A stretch of 63,309 nucleotides of DNA, from IMG/VR virus record IMGVR_UViG_3300036846_000911, positions 1 through 63,309 of that record. One strand, written 5' to 3'. The notes under the pieces were generated by a model, which had not been told where the DNA came from, searched no databases, and saw nothing but the letters and a program-made list of their open reading frames with translations. This stretch comes from a virus. Numbering within the stretch: position 1 is the stretch's first letter; each line of letters opens with the position of its first letter. Positions 8,355 to 18,401 of the stretch are shown in pieces. The position numbers and the translations under genes were made by a program.

Positions 8355-9757
8355 GCGGCGTCCTCCCGTGCCACGACGGAGACGTCGATGTCCACGTCGG
8401 TCGGGAAGTCGCAGGGCACGGTGATGGTGATGCAGAAGCCGGTGCAGTCGAAGACCGGCCAGGAGTAGGCGCGTCCGTCGGGGCCGAAAATTCCGGCGGT
8501 GTCGTCGATGACTGCGGTGCCGCGTCCGCCGTCGCAGTCCAGCGCCGCCGTGTAGTCCCGGCCGTCGATGGTCAGCGTCGCCCCGGCCGGGACGTACGGG
8601 ATCGCCATCGTGGCGCAGGCGTTACACGGGTCGAGACTGGCCGGGTCGCAGGTTGCCCCGGTTGGGTTGGCGTAGAAGCGCAGGAGTATCGCCCGTGCCG
8701 GCTCCAGTCCGGTGCGGATCTGCACCAGCGGCACCGAATCCATCCACTGCGGGGTGGTGTGCGGGGGGACGGTGACGGCGCCGGTGACGGTGTTCGGGCC
8801 GTCGTAGCAGATTCCGCACGGGTCATACGGGCGTGGCGGTTGCGGTGGGCTCGGCGGCTCGGGGCAGTTGGTGAGACGCTGCGGGTCCAGGGCGCAGGAG
8901 TGGGCTCCCGGCTTCGCGCAGCCCTGCCGGTCGACGGCGTTGTCCTGCCCGTTGGGGCAGTCGGGGCCGGGATGGTCGGGAGTTTCCCAGATCACGCAGT
9001 CGCAGTTTTCGTCTTCCCACACCACGCACGCGTCCGGGTCGGGGTCCGGGGCGCCGGACCACACAACGCAGGATTTGGCGTCGCAGCCGGCACCGAAGAC
9101 CGGGCCGTTGACCACCTGGACGGGCGCCCGGTACAGCCACGGCCGGCCCAGGATCAGGGTGAAGGTGACCTCGGCGATGACCGGGGCGGCGCTGCCGCCG
9201 CAGGCCCGTTTGAGCGCGGACACCCGGTTGGTGATCGGGCCTTCCAGGACGCCGACCTGCGACATGGTCCGCAGCGTGTAGTTCTCGTTCGCCACGGTCG
9301 GGCAGCACGTGTAGGCGCAGGCGTCGACACCGCCGCACGGCTTGCAGGTGGAGCCCCGCAGGGCCGTTGAGAGCCACGCCAGGCCGTAGGAGAGCGAACA
9401 CTGGTCCACCGCCATGGCGACGCCGGTGTAGACGACTTCACGGTGGGCGTAGCGGGTCCGGGTGATGACGGCGCCGTCGCCGAGGCGTTCCACCGGGGTC
9501 CGGATGATCGGCGAAGAGTCGAAGCCTTTCACCTGCAACCCGAAAAATCCGGCGAAGCCCGCCGACTCCGGTGCCGCAGGGTCCCACCACGGGGCGTCAT
9601 CGGTCTGCGGTGTCGTGTACGCCGGGTCGTCGATGGCGGCGCCGATCGAACACGGCGCGCAGTCGATGGTGGTGATGCCCAGCGCACGGGCGTACACGGC
9701 GGCGCGCTCGTTGTTGACCAGCTCCACGCCGGCCATCGCCAGATACCCCTCGTACAT
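8351..9757 (-). CDS. minor tail protein, cysteine-rich (distal-tail-like)
   Basis: The protein has 468 aa and lies immediately downstream of the tape measure in transcription order, where a distal tail (Dit-like) protein is expected. It is unusually rich in cysteine, with clusters such as DACAYTCC, ENCDCVIW and DPCNACAT. A proline-rich linker near residues 300-320 separates two beta-rich halves. The start is preceded on the coding strand by GAGGGGGG. Confidence 0.7.
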   Translation of the reverse strand: MYEGYLAMAGVELVNNERAAVYARALGITTIDCAPCSIGAAIDDPAYTTPQTDDAPWWDPAAPESAGFAGFFGLQVKGFDSSPIIRTPVERLGDGAVITRTRYAHREVVYTGVAMAVDQCSLSYGLAWLSTALRGSTCKPCGGVDACAYTCCPTVANENYTLRTMSQVGVLEGPITNRVSALKRACGGSAAPVIAEVTFTLILGRPWLYRAPVQVVNGPVFGAGCDAKSCVVWSGAPDPDPDACVVWEDENCDCVIWETPDHPGPDCPNGQDNAVDRQGCAKPGAHSCALDPQRLTNCPEPPSPPQPPRPYDPCGICYDGPNTVTGAVTVPPHTTPQWMDSVPLVQIRTGLEPARAILLRFYANPTGATCDPASLDPCNACATMAIPYVPAGATLTIDGRDYTAALDCDGGRGTAVIDDTAGIFGPDGRAYSWPVFDCTGFCITITVPCDFPTDVDIDVSVVAREDAA

Positions 9758-9768
9758 GTCAGCCCCCC

Positions 9769-12700
9769 TCAGTAGCCGGCCTGCGCGAGACGCGCGATCT
9801 GGGCGGTCACCTTGTAGGCGACGTTGACCGGGTCGGCGTTGGGTGCCGAGACGGTGATCGGCGCGTGGATCACCGTGGAGTTGGTGGCGCCACCGTTCTG
9901 GACGTTGGCGGCGAGCATCGCGGTCAGCCCGGAGTCGCGGGCGAGCTGCATGACACGGGCCGGCCGGCTCATCGGCAGGACCAGTTCCGGGCCGGCTTCG
10001 CCGAACAGGCCGACGGTGGGTTGGGTGATCAGCGCGCCTGCGGCGTAGCCCTTTGGCGGCAGGTTCGGGTTGAACTGCTGCACGTTGAAGATCGAGCCGT
10101 AGATGGCGAGGATGTATTTGATGCCGGCGGCGATGTTGGCTACCGGGTCGTAGATGTTGTCGACCAGCGACCGCAGCCGGTACGCCTCAAAAGTGGGGCC
10201 GATCAACTGCATCAGGCCGATCGATGGGTGGCCGAGCTGGGCGTTGATGTCGGTGGTGTTGACGTTGAGCGGGTCGTAGCCGGATTCGCGGCCGATGCCG
10301 ACGAGGAGCCGGGGAATCCACGTGTCGGGGACGCCGGTGTAGGTGACGGCCTGGCGGACCCAGTCGTAGATGTTGCCCGGTGCCACTGGCATCGGGGTGA
10401 GGGTGAAGTCCGGCTCCGGTGCGGTGAGCGGCTTCCCGTCTTTGCCGAACAGGCCGGCGACCGGGCCGAGCACCGACTTCAACTTGTCGATGGCGAAACC
10501 CATGACGTGGGACGGGATTCCCTTGACGACATTGGCGAACTGGGAGTTGCCGAGTTTGCCCAGTGCGGAGTTGTTGATGACGTCTTCGAGCCAGCCGGAC
10601 GGGTCGGTGAGGAATTTGAGGATGTCCGCGCCGAAGCCCAACGCCTTGGCCCACGCGTCTTTCGCGGCGCTGCCGATGCCGCCGAGGAACCCGCCGACCA
10701 CGCCGCCGATGCTGAACCGTTGGATTGTGGCGCCGGAGTTGATCGCCTGAATCGTTGCGGCGCCACCGATGCGTGCCGTCGCCTGCTTGGTGAGGACGCC
10801 TTCGCCGGGGGTCAGCATCGCCAGTTGGCTGTCCTGGTTGCCGACGCCGGGGACGATGCCGCCGTACTTGAAACCCAGGGTGATGTCCGCCGGGAAGACG
10901 TCGCCGCCGGGGAATTTGCGGACCACGGTAGCGAAGCCGTGGTAGATCTTCTCCAGGACGCTGAACAGGGCGTTACCGGCATCAATAAAGGCGCTGGTGA
11001 TCGCGTTTCCGAGCCCTTTCAGGGCGCCGGGGATTCCGGTGATGAGACTGGCGAAGAACGTGATCACATCGTTGATCAGATTCTTCACGGTCTCTTTCGA
11101 ATCTTTCCACAGGCCCGTAAAGAATGCGCCGAGCAGTCCGGGGATGCTCTTGATCGCGGCCCACATTCGCGGCCACAAATCGATGAGGAACTGGACTGTT
11201 TCGTTGAGCCAGCGACGCACGGTGTCGACCGAGTCGTGCCACAGGTTGAACCAGAAATCGTGCATCTGCTGCGGGATACGCAGCAGTTCGGCGAAGATCC
11301 TGACGCCGAGGTCCCTGAACCAGACGATTAGGTCGACGATGCCCTGAATCGTCAGGTTGATCATTTCGGTGAACAGGTCACCGACCCATTTCGCGGCTGC
11401 CGGAATGAAGTCGGCGAGGATCTGGCCGAGTTTGCGGGGCAGCAGGTAGAACACGCCGACGATGAGGCCGATTTCGGCGCCCAGGGCGAACAGCATCGCG
11501 TTTCCGAGATCTTCCAGGCCCTTGACCGCCAGGCCGGGGAGGGCCTGGAGGGCGCTGAGCAGCGCGCTGCCGACGGCGGCGAACATGCTGCCCAGGAATC
11601 CTGGGATGGCTTCAACGAATCCGACGATCGCCGACCAGAGTCCGGTGAAGAATCCGGTCACCGCATCGAAGGCGGTGGTCAAGGCGCCGGGGATGGCGAG
11701 GACGAATTTGACGATCGCATCCCAGACGGATTTGAGGACGCCGGGTACGGCCTTGAAGAAGTCCATGACCGCGCCCCAGTGCTTCACCAGTTCGATGACG
11801 CCGACAACCAGGCCGGCGATAATGGCGATCAGGGCGGCGATGCCCAGGGCGACGACACCGATGGGGTTGGCGTCCATCGCGATGTCCAGGCCGATCATGT
11901 CGGCGGTCAGTTCGCCGAGCCCGACCACCATCGCCGGGATGGTCTCAGTGACAAAGGTTGCGAAAGCCACGCCCATGGCCTGAACCGACTTGACGGTGCC
12001 CTGCATGGCGAGGCCGACGCTGTCGAGCGCCTTGCCGATGCCCTTGAATCCGGCGCCAGTGAACTGATCAGCCATCGCCTGCAATGCGGGACCAATTCCC
12101 GCCGATTGCTTGAGGATGTCGCTGAATCCGCCGACGATGCCGGCGAATTTGACGCCGTCGGCGACAACGGAGAAGCCGATCAGGGCAAGCTTCGCACCCA
12201 GGAATGCCGCAGCGACGTCGATGACGATCTGCTTGTGCGCGTCGAGGTATTGCAGTAGTGGGGTGATCGCGTTGACGAAGTCGTTGACGAGCGGGGTGAG
12301 GGCAACCAGCGCGGCGGTGAGCCCCTGCGCCAGGGCGGCAATCAGCGGTGCCAGCAGCGGCAGCAGCGGCACGATGGCAAGGACGAGGTTGGCGAATGCG
12401 GTGGCGAGCAGCGGCAGCTGCGGGGCGATGGTGGTGATGACACTGGAGAGTGCGGTGAATAGCGGAACGATCGCCGGGCCGAGGTTGGCCAGCGCCTGAC
12501 CCAGTGCGGTGACCAGTGCCGCGAGGCCGGGCGCGAGTGCGACAACGGCCTTGGCGATCAGCGGCACGATGCCGGCCAGGGCGGTGCCCAACGCGTTGAA
12601 GATGGGCATCAGTGCGGCGCTGACGCCGGCCAGGGCGTCGAAGAAGTCGCGTAGCGCCTTGCCTCCGGCGGCGCTGGCGAAGAATTTGCCGATACCGCCG

Positions 12701-14247
12701 GTGATCAGTTCGACGGTGGACAGGAAACTCAGCGCGGTCTGGCCGGAGTTTTTGAACGCCGACTCCAGCAAGCTGGCGACGTTCTCAACGATCTTGCCGA
12801 GTTCGCGGAGTACCTGGAGTGCCGTCTGAATCCAGGCGGTGGCCTTGCCGGAGGCAGAGATTTTCTGTACCCACAGGCCGAATTTGCGGACCAGGTTGTC
12901 GAAGCCGAGCGCCAGGCCGTCAACGATCGGCTTCGCTTTCGTGTTGAGGTCGGCGAATCCGACAAGCACCTGGGTAAAGGCGTTGCCGAATCCGGACAGG
13001 GCCAGGTGGGCGGTGTTGAACCACTGCTGGAGCAGGGTCACACCCTTGCTGGAGGCGAGGAACAGTCCGAACTTGTCGGTCATCGAACCGATGTCGGTGC
13101 CGAGGGTTTTGAAGCCGGTGCGCAGCGGGCCGGTGATGGCCTTGGTGAGGGCGGCGACATTGCCGAGAACCTGGGAGGCGAAGGCGTCCTGGGCGGCCTG
13201 CTGCACGGAACGGAACTGCGGCATGAGGTTGCGCAGTTCGGTGGCGAGCTTCTTGGCGTTGGTCCCCATGTTGGCGGTCGCTTTCGCGAACGCCTTGTCG
13301 TCGATGGCGGTTGCGGCCTTGGCGAAGCCGGCGAACGCGAACTTGGCGGCGATGAAGGTGAGTGCGAGCGGGCCGAGTGCCGCCGGCAACGCCAGGAAAA
13401 TCCCGGTGAGACTGACCGCCGCCGCGCCGAGGGAGAGCAGCTGCGGAGTGAGTAGTGCGGCCCCGCCCGCGACTGCGGCGAAGCTGAGGCCGGCCAACGA
13501 TCCAGCACCGGCAAGCGCGCCGAGACCTTTCGTCAGGGGAAGCAGAACGGTGCCGAGTCCTTTGCCAAGGGAGAGCAGTCGCTTGCCGAATGAGGATTCC
13601 AGGGCCTTGCCGGCGTCTTCACCGACCTTGCCCATCGCTTCTTCGACGGTCTTCGATGACTTGAGGATGCTCGCGGCGGTGGCGATGGTGATGCGCTTGC
13701 CGGCGTTGTCAGCGGCCCGGACCAGCTTTTCCGATGCGATCAGGAAGCTGGGGTCCTGTTGGTTGGAGCCGGTGCGCAGTTCGCGGTAGAAGCGTTCGAC
13801 GACGGTTTTGGATTCCCGCGCGATGTCGGCTTCCAGCTTGCCGAAGTCGACGGAGATGCCGGTGCGCTTGCTTTCGTCGGCGGCGGCCTTACTCAGCGTC
13901 CGGGCGACGTCTTCGCCCAGGGTGATGGCCTTCTTGAGGGTGGCAGTGTCGTCGAAGACGTCGGGGATGACCTTCTTCGACTTCTTGACGCCCTTACCGA
14001 CACTGTCCCCGGCGCTTTTGCCGAGGTCTTCGCCGGCCTTCTCAATCTCGGGGGCGGACTTTTTGAGACCGTCGGAAATGCCGCTGCCAAGGTCGTGACC
14101 GATTTCGGGGCCGGTCTTCGTCGCCGTCTTCTTGCCGGCGGCGGTCAGGACGTCGTCGAGCGGCTGTTCGACCTCGTGGCGCAGGCTGGCGGGGAAACCG
14201 CTGCCATCGGCGACGATTTCGATGTAGGCCCGACCGAGTGTGGTCAC
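9769..14247 (-). CDS. tape measure protein with lytic transglycosylase domain
   Basis: At 1492 aa this is the longest gene; it sets tail length and usually reaches into the host envelope at entry. It has the Ala/Gly/Leu-rich helical make-up of tape measures, with hydrophobic stretches in the middle and many Trp/Phe-rich repeats such as AVTGFFTGLWSAIVGF. Near residues 1370-1440 a soluble lytic transglycosylase (SLT) domain is visible: VGIGRESGYDP with the catalytic Glu, PSIGLMQLIGPTF, and NIAAGIKYI. The start is GTG at 14247 and no strong Shine-Dalgarno is seen. It follows the frameshifted chaperone genes, as in most siphophages. Confidence 0.93.
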   Translation of the reverse strand: MTTLGRAYIEIVADGSGFPASLRHEVEQPLDDVLTAAGKKTATKTGPEIGHDLGSGISDGLKKSAPEIEKAGEDLGKSAGDSVGKGVKKSKKVIPDVFDDTATLKKAITLGEDVARTLSKAAADESKRTGISVDFGKLEADIARESKTVVERFYRELRTGSNQQDPSFLIASEKLVRAADNAGKRITIATAASILKSSKTVEEAMGKVGEDAGKALESSFGKRLLSLGKGLGTVLLPLTKGLGALAGAGSLAGLSFAAVAGGAALLTPQLLSLGAAAVSLTGIFLALPAALGPLALTFIAAKFAFAGFAKAATAIDDKAFAKATANMGTNAKKLATELRNLMPQFRSVQQAAQDAFASQVLGNVAALTKAITGPLRTGFKTLGTDIGSMTDKFGLFLASSKGVTLLQQWFNTAHLALSGFGNAFTQVLVGFADLNTKAKPIVDGLALGFDNLVRKFGLWVQKISASGKATAWIQTALQVLRELGKIVENVASLLESAFKNSGQTALSFLSTVELITGGIGKFFASAAGGKALRDFFDALAGVSAALMPIFNALGTALAGIVPLIAKAVVALAPGLAALVTALGQALANLGPAIVPLFTALSSVITTIAPQLPLLATAFANLVLAIVPLLPLLAPLIAALAQGLTAALVALTPLVNDFVNAITPLLQYLDAHKQIVIDVAAAFLGAKLALIGFSVVADGVKFAGIVGGFSDILKQSAGIGPALQAMADQFTGAGFKGIGKALDSVGLAMQGTVKSVQAMGVAFATFVTETIPAMVVGLGELTADMIGLDIAMDANPIGVVALGIAALIAIIAGLVVGVIELVKHWGAVMDFFKAVPGVLKSVWDAIVKFVLAIPGALTTAFDAVTGFFTGLWSAIVGFVEAIPGFLGSMFAAVGSALLSALQALPGLAVKGLEDLGNAMLFALGAEIGLIVGVFYLLPRKLGQILADFIPAAAKWVGDLFTEMINLTIQGIVDLIVWFRDLGVRIFAELLRIPQQMHDFWFNLWHDSVDTVRRWLNETVQFLIDLWPRMWAAIKSIPGLLGAFFTGLWKDSKETVKNLINDVITFFASLITGIPGALKGLGNAITSAFIDAGNALFSVLEKIYHGFATVVRKFPGGDVFPADITLGFKYGGIVPGVGNQDSQLAMLTPGEGVLTKQATARIGGAATIQAINSGATIQRFSIGGVVGGFLGGIGSAAKDAWAKALGFGADILKFLTDPSGWLEDVINNSALGKLGNSQFANVVKGIPSHVMGFAIDKLKSVLGPVAGLFGKDGKPLTAPEPDFTLTPMPVAPGNIYDWVRQAVTYTGVPDTWIPRLLVGIGRESGYDPLNVNTTDINAQLGHPSIGLMQLIGPTFEAYRLRSLVDNIYDPVANIAAGIKYILAIYGSIFNVQQFNPNLPPKGYAAGALITQPTVGLFGEAGPELVLPMSRPARVMQLARDSGLTAMLAANVQNGGATNSTVIHAPITVSAPNADPVNVAYKVTAQIARLAQAGY

Positions 14248-14270
14248 AGCGTCGATCGTACGGATTGTCA

Positions 14271-14283
14271 GGGGGGAGAAAGT
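14271..14283 (+). promoter_or_regulatory. G-run motif (copy 2 of 6)
   Basis: Six G followed by AGAAAGT lie in the 50-base gap between the chaperone and tape-measure genes. The G-run is on the plus strand, opposite to the local genes. See findings for the set. Confidence 0.3.
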
Positions 14284-14297
14284 ACAAAAAGGAGGGT

Positions 14298-14932
14298 CTA
14301 CTTCGCGGCGCCGAGCCGCGATCCGGAGTTACCCATCGCGGCGGTGAACGACTCGAATGATTCGAACGTTTCCTCGTCACTCCACCCTGGAGCGTGCTCG
14401 GTCGCGCCGATCGCGTCGGGTTCGTACAGCTTGGCGTCGAAGCCCTGCACCGACTCCGTGGTCGCACCGTCGGTCATCCAGGAGTAGATGACCGACAGCA
14501 GTTCCGGCAGCGGCAGGCTCAGCGGTGATTTGCCGACCCGCCGGAGGTAATCGCCTTCGAAGGCCGGCCAACGGTCGACCGCCGAGGCGAGGAGCCGTTG
14601 GCAGACGTAGGGGGGCGGCCACTCCACGTTTCCATCGCCCAGGTCATGATTTCCATGATGGCGTCCAGGTCGAGGTCGTCGTTGGGGTCCAGCAGGCGGG
14701 CGCGCAGGATCTCGTCCCCCGGTGACACCAGAGCGCTTTCCAGGAAGTCGAGGATCGCCGCGACCCGGTCGCTGGAGCTGCGGCTGGCAGCGGAAGACGC
14801 GAACAGGAAGGCCAGCTGTGACTCTTTCGGTGCGCGCAGGGTGTACTCAACACCGTCCAATGTGAACGGTAGGTCTTCCAGAACCGGCCGGTCGCCGCTG
14901 CGCACACGGGCCGAGGAGCTGAACTCTTTCAC
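14298..14932 (-). CDS. tail assembly chaperone, -1 frameshift product (G-T type)
   Basis: The upstream ORF (14932 to 14519, 137 aa) and a second ORF ending at 14298 overlap in the -1 frame. On the coding strand the slippery heptamer CCCCCCT (plus-strand 14609-14615) is read as C CCC CCT in the zero frame; slipping back one base gives CCC CCC TAC and continues to 14298. The fusion would have 211 aa. Chaperone pairs of this design sit directly before the tape measure in siphophages and coat it during tail assembly. The second ORF has no good start of its own, which favours frameshifting over independent translation. Confidence 0.8.
14519..14932 (-). CDS. tail assembly chaperone, unshifted product
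   Basis: The zero-frame product has 137 aa with a GTG start and a GGGAGA Shine-Dalgarno. Residues 20-105 or so (LPFTLDGVEYTLRAPKESQ, AILDFLESALVSPGD) match the common actinophage chaperone pattern. The last 35 residues lie past the slip site and are Arg/Ser-rich low complexity, as expected for the unshifted readout. It should be made in excess over the fusion. Confidence 0.82.
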   Translation of the reverse strand: MKEFSSSARVRSGDRPVLEDLPFTLDGVEYTLRAPKESQLAFLFASSAASRSSSDRVAAILDFLESALVSPGDEILRARLLDPNDDLDLDAIMEIMTWAMETWSGRPPTSANGSSPRRSTVGRPSKAITSGGSANHR

Positions 14933-14977
14933 GCCGAATCTCCCTCTGTCGCTCGCGCAGATCCTAAGCCGAAATCA

Positions 14978-14991
14978 GGGGGGGGGGATTG
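14978..14991 (+). promoter_or_regulatory. G-run motif (copy 3 of 6)
   Basis: Ten consecutive G (14978-14987) followed by ATTG lie in the gap between the connector and chaperone genes. This is the longest homopolymer run I noticed in the window. Confidence 0.3.
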
Positions 14992-14993
14992 TT

Positions 14994-15401
14994 CTACCCG
15001 GCGGTTTTGGTGACGACGAATCCGACGCGTCGCCCGATCCGTTCCAGCGGGTCGAGCAGGTACGGCTGCCCCGCCGTCGCCGGGTGCTGCACGCTGGCCG
15101 CGAATCCGAACGCCCCGAGATACAGGACGTGGCCGGGTCGGGCGTGTTCCTCGTGGGCGCGGGTGCCTTCGTGGACGAACAGCGCGTACGCCTCGTCGCT
15201 GCCGACCTCGGCGCTGACGCGCATCCCCGAGACGGTGGGTGCGGTGGCGTGGATGGAGGCGGCCAGCGCCCCGGTGTCTTTGGGCGCCAACAGTTTCGCG
15301 GCGACAGCGACCTCGTCCGCCGTTTCGGTGACGAGTTTCGTGGCATGTTCGGCGATGAACGCCTGAATGACGCCCTCGTAGAGGACCAGCCGCACAGCCA
15401 T
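14994..15401 (-). CDS. HK97 gp10-like head-tail connector
   Basis: The protein has 135 aa. The pattern APKDTGALAASIHATAP, then YALFVHEGTRAH and GQPYLLDPLE, is typical of the HK97-gp10 / minor capsid completion family that bridges head and tail. Length and position between capsid and tail-assembly chaperones fit. Confidence 0.82.
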   Translation of the reverse strand: MAVRLVLYEGVIQAFIAEHATKLVTETADEVAVAAKLLAPKDTGALAASIHATAPTVSGMRVSAEVGSDEAYALFVHEGTRAHEEHARPGHVLYLGAFGFAASVQHPATAGQPYLLDPLERIGRRVGFVVTKTAG

Positions 15402-15420
15402 CAGGCGCCCACCGCCGAGG

Positions 15421-16341
15421 TCACGGCCCGCAGGGGCAGGCGCACGGGTCGATGTTCACGCGTACGCCGTAGACGCCACCGCAGTCGATGGTCATGGCGT
15501 AGGGCTGCTCGGCGACCGCGAGGGTGGTGTTGTGGGCGGTGTCCTGGGTGTAGGGCACCGTCAGGCCGCCCCGGTACACGTCGACCTGCGGCGTGATGTA
15601 CATCCAGAACGTACAGTCGGTGGCCTGCTCGGAGGGGCCGTCGCCGGTGTATCCGCCGCCGAGCGCGAACCGGGTACCCAACCGGGTTTGCAGCGGGTAG
15701 CCGGCTGCCATGTCGAACTGCTGCTGCTGCGCCAGGTAGGCCGCCGCCCAGGCGGGGGCGTGGATGATGCCCTGACCGTCGTAGCAGGACGCCATCTGCC
15801 CTTCCAGGGCGGCGACGGCGGAGACGATTCCGCATTCGCAGGCGGCCGGCGTGATGTCGTCGGCGATGGTGGGCAGGATCGTGGAGAAGACGTTCTCCAC
15901 CGCGCGCCACGCCCCGGCGGCGAGGATGGTGCGGGCACGATCCTCCATCAGCGTCGGGTCTTCCAGCGGGTTAATGCAGGCCGGTGCCCACAGCGTGAAC
16001 GGCGCCCCGTAGGAGACCTGCTGGGAGCAGGTGCAGGAGATGGTGGCGGCGAAGATGGCGTCGGTCAACGCCACCGTCGCGTCCATGCCCGGCGTGGAGC
16101 CGGAGGTGGTGCTGCACGACGCGACGGTGATCGTCGGCGCCGCGTTCGCACTGCACGGCGCCGGCCACGCGCCGACCACCCGGTTGCAGGTGTCGGAGAG
16201 GTACATGACTCCAGCGGCCCCGAGACGGTTCAGGTCGTGAACCGCCTCGGGGCCGATCGCGTCGAGCAGCCCACCCCGTAGGGGCCGCCGCGTCGGTGCG
16301 GCGACCTCAACGTATGGGGCGGTGAGCGTCGGTAGGGCCAT
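15421..16341 (-). CDS. putative virion structural protein, 306 aa
   Basis: It lies directly after the major capsid gene in transcription order with a strong GAGGTGAGGA Shine-Dalgarno. It has many cysteines (SCTCSQQ, ACECG, CACPCG) and a helical region around residues 130-200. I do not recognise the family. Location suggests a head decoration, head completion or adaptor protein. Confidence 0.65.
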   Translation of the reverse strand: MALPTLTAPYVEVAAPTRRPLRGGLLDAIGPEAVHDLNRLGAAGVMYLSDTCNRVVGAWPAPCSANAAPTITVASCSTTSGSTPGMDATVALTDAIFAATISCTCSQQVSYGAPFTLWAPACINPLEDPTLMEDRARTILAAGAWRAVENVFSTILPTIADDITPAACECGIVSAVAALEGQMASCYDGQGIIHAPAWAAAYLAQQQQFDMAAGYPLQTRLGTRFALGGGYTGDGPSEQATDCTFWMYITPQVDVYRGGLTVPYTQDTAHNTTLAVAEQPYAMTIDCGGVYGVRVNIDPCACPCGP

Positions 16342-16389
16342 TGCGTGTCCTCACCTCGTGGGTGATCAGGGCGGCGAGGCGGGATGGGG

Positions 16390-18339
16390 TTACGGCGCGA
16401 TCCCGGTCACCCAGGCGGTGCCGTCCCAGTGAGTGTTGCTGGAGTTGCCGGTGGTGACGTACTGCCCGGTCGTCCAGGCGGTTGCCGGGGAGGCGGTGAC
16501 GCTGGACATGCCGGCCAGGTTGGCGGGCGGAGTCGAACCAGACGGCGTGAATGTGCCCGGCGTGCCGGCGTTCGCCCCGGTCGCTGCGACCGCCGGCGTG
16601 GTGCAGGTGTAGGCGACTGGTGCCGCGACAGCGCCGGACGGGCACAGACCCATCGTGTAGATGTAGGACGGGTAGCAGCGCTTGATGAACAGCGAGCATT
16701 CCTCGCTGAACAGGCGCATGTACTCGTTCTGCTCCAGCAGGGTCGAGTCGTAGACCGCGTCGAGGCGGATGATGTTGCGGGTGCCGTAGGCGAAGGTGCC
16801 CGGCGCGTAGATGACGAACTGGAGCTGTTCGGGCCACGACAGCGCTGGGGTGACCCCGCCGAGGCCGCCGGCCAGGCCACCGAAGGCGTCCTGCCAGTTG
16901 TTGATCCACTGGACGCGGATGTTGGACGCCGCGAGCTGGGCGGTGATCCCAGCCTTGGTCGGCGCGACCGGGGTCGAGGCGCAGCCACGGCGCATCGCGT
17001 CGGCGTTGGCGACGTCCGGCAGCCAGGATGGCAGCAGGACTTCCAGCTCCAGGCTCGCCGAGGCGAGCTGGCGGCGCCGGTAGTCCACGGCGGCCAGGGT
17101 GATCATGGAGATGACCCCGGACATGGTGTTGTCGTCGGCGATGTCGGAGGCGCTGCCAACGGCGACCGGGGTGGAGCCGGCGATGACACCGGCGAGCTTC
17201 TGCTGGGCGAGCTTGAGTTGGTGCAGCGCGAGCACGTCCTGCAACAGCCGGTCGTAATACTCCGGCCAGGACGAGTCGTTGATGATGTCGCCCTTGATGC
17301 AGATGCCGTCGCAGACCATCTTCGCCGTCTGCCACGTGGTGCAGGGCATCGTGTAGCACGTCTTTGGCGTGCCGGCGATGGAGTCGTCCTCGGTGTAGTG
17401 GAAGCCGATGTTGGCGTAGTCCGGGATCAGGTCGGGCACCACCGGGAACGTGACGGCGGTGCGGGTGAAACCGAACGAGGGCAGGTCGATGGTTCCGTCG
17501 ACGGAGATCAGCGACGGGCACAGGTCCCACATCTGCACCGGCGGCGGGCACCAGGCCCCGGCGGCGATCAGCGACTTGCCCTTGAGCTTGCCGGGGTCGC
17601 AGACGGTGTCGATGACCTCGGTGTCGTTGCGGCCGTCGGCGACCAGGCCCAGCGCCGGGTAGGCGAGCTGAGCGACGCCCTGGCGCAGGAACATCTTCGA
17701 CCGGGACGTCATCGGGATCTTCGCCTGGTCGGGGAAGCCGGACAGGCGTACCCGCAGCGCCTCGCCGACCTCGCGGAGGTCCTTGAAGCGGTGCCCGTTG
17801 GCGTAGCCGGGCATGTCGGCGGCGGCGGTGATGACGACGCGGCCGGCGTTGGAGAGGTCCGGCTTGGTGCCGCGCGAGGCGGCGGCGCGGGTCAGCGAGA
17901 CGTTGGGGCGTACCGCGACGGTGCCGGCGTTGGTGGTGGTGGCGGCGGCGACGGGCTCCAGCACGGCGGTGCGGGGCGCGTCGACCGGCTCGGTCTCCAC
18001 CACCGGGTTGTCCTGCTCGTCGTCGGGCTCATCCTGCTCGCCATCCTGCTCACCGTCTTCGTTGGCAGGATCGGCGGCGGCTTCCTCGCCGGGGACGTGC
18101 ACGGCGTCGACCATCGCCTGCAACTCGGCGGCGGAGGCTTCCTCAGCGGCGGTCAACGCCACCTGGGCGTCGCGGGTGGTGGTGATGAATGTCGCGAGGG
18201 CGCGCAGGTTCGCCATGCCGTCCGCGTCGAGCTTTGGATCGTCGCGCTGCTCATCGAATGCGGCGATGGCGGCGGATTCCAGCTCGACGAGCTTGTCGCG
18301 GCTGAGGCCGTCAATGGTCTGCGGGATCTTGAACTTCAC
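16390..18339 (-). CDS. major capsid protein with N-terminal scaffold-like region
   Basis: The protein has 649 aa with a GTG start and GGAG upstream. The first 125 residues or so are helical and charged, ending in an acidic Asp/Glu/Gln stretch (EDGEQDGEQDEPDDEQ), which resembles a fused scaffold or delta domain removed by the maturation protease. The remainder fits a HK97-fold capsid of actinophages (for example LPSFGFTRTAVTFP and ALSWPEQLQFVIYAPGTFAY). The tail end is Ala/Thr/Gly-rich. The assignment rests on size, architecture and its place before gp10-like and chaperone genes. The portal and protease are on the opposite strand. Confidence 0.82.
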   Translation of the reverse strand: MKFKIPQTIDGLSRDKLVELESAAIAAFDEQRDDPKLDADGMANLRALATFITTTRDAQVALTAAEEASAAELQAMVDAVHVPGEEAAADPANEDGEQDGEQDEPDDEQDNPVVETEPVDAPRTAVLEPVAAATTTNAGTVAVRPNVSLTRAAASRGTKPDLSNAGRVVITAAADMPGYANGHRFKDLREVGEALRVRLSGFPDQAKIPMTSRSKMFLRQGVAQLAYPALGLVADGRNDTEVIDTVCDPGKLKGKSLIAAGAWCPPPVQMWDLCPSLISVDGTIDLPSFGFTRTAVTFPVVPDLIPDYANIGFHYTEDDSIAGTPKTCYTMPCTTWQTAKMVCDGICIKGDIINDSSWPEYYDRLLQDVLALHQLKLAQQKLAGVIAGSTPVAVGSASDIADDNTMSGVISMITLAAVDYRRRQLASASLELEVLLPSWLPDVANADAMRRGCASTPVAPTKAGITAQLAASNIRVQWINNWQDAFGGLAGGLGGVTPALSWPEQLQFVIYAPGTFAYGTRNIIRLDAVYDSTLLEQNEYMRLFSEECSLFIKRCYPSYIYTMGLCPSGAVAAPVAYTCTTPAVAATGANAGTPGTFTPSGSTPPANLAGMSSVTASPATAWTTGQYVTTGNSSNTHWDGTAWVTGIAP

Positions 18340-18401
18340 GGGGGGCTCCGGTGGAAACGAAGTGGTGCTCGTTTCGACCGGCCCGCAGCCAGCGTCGAGT
18401 T

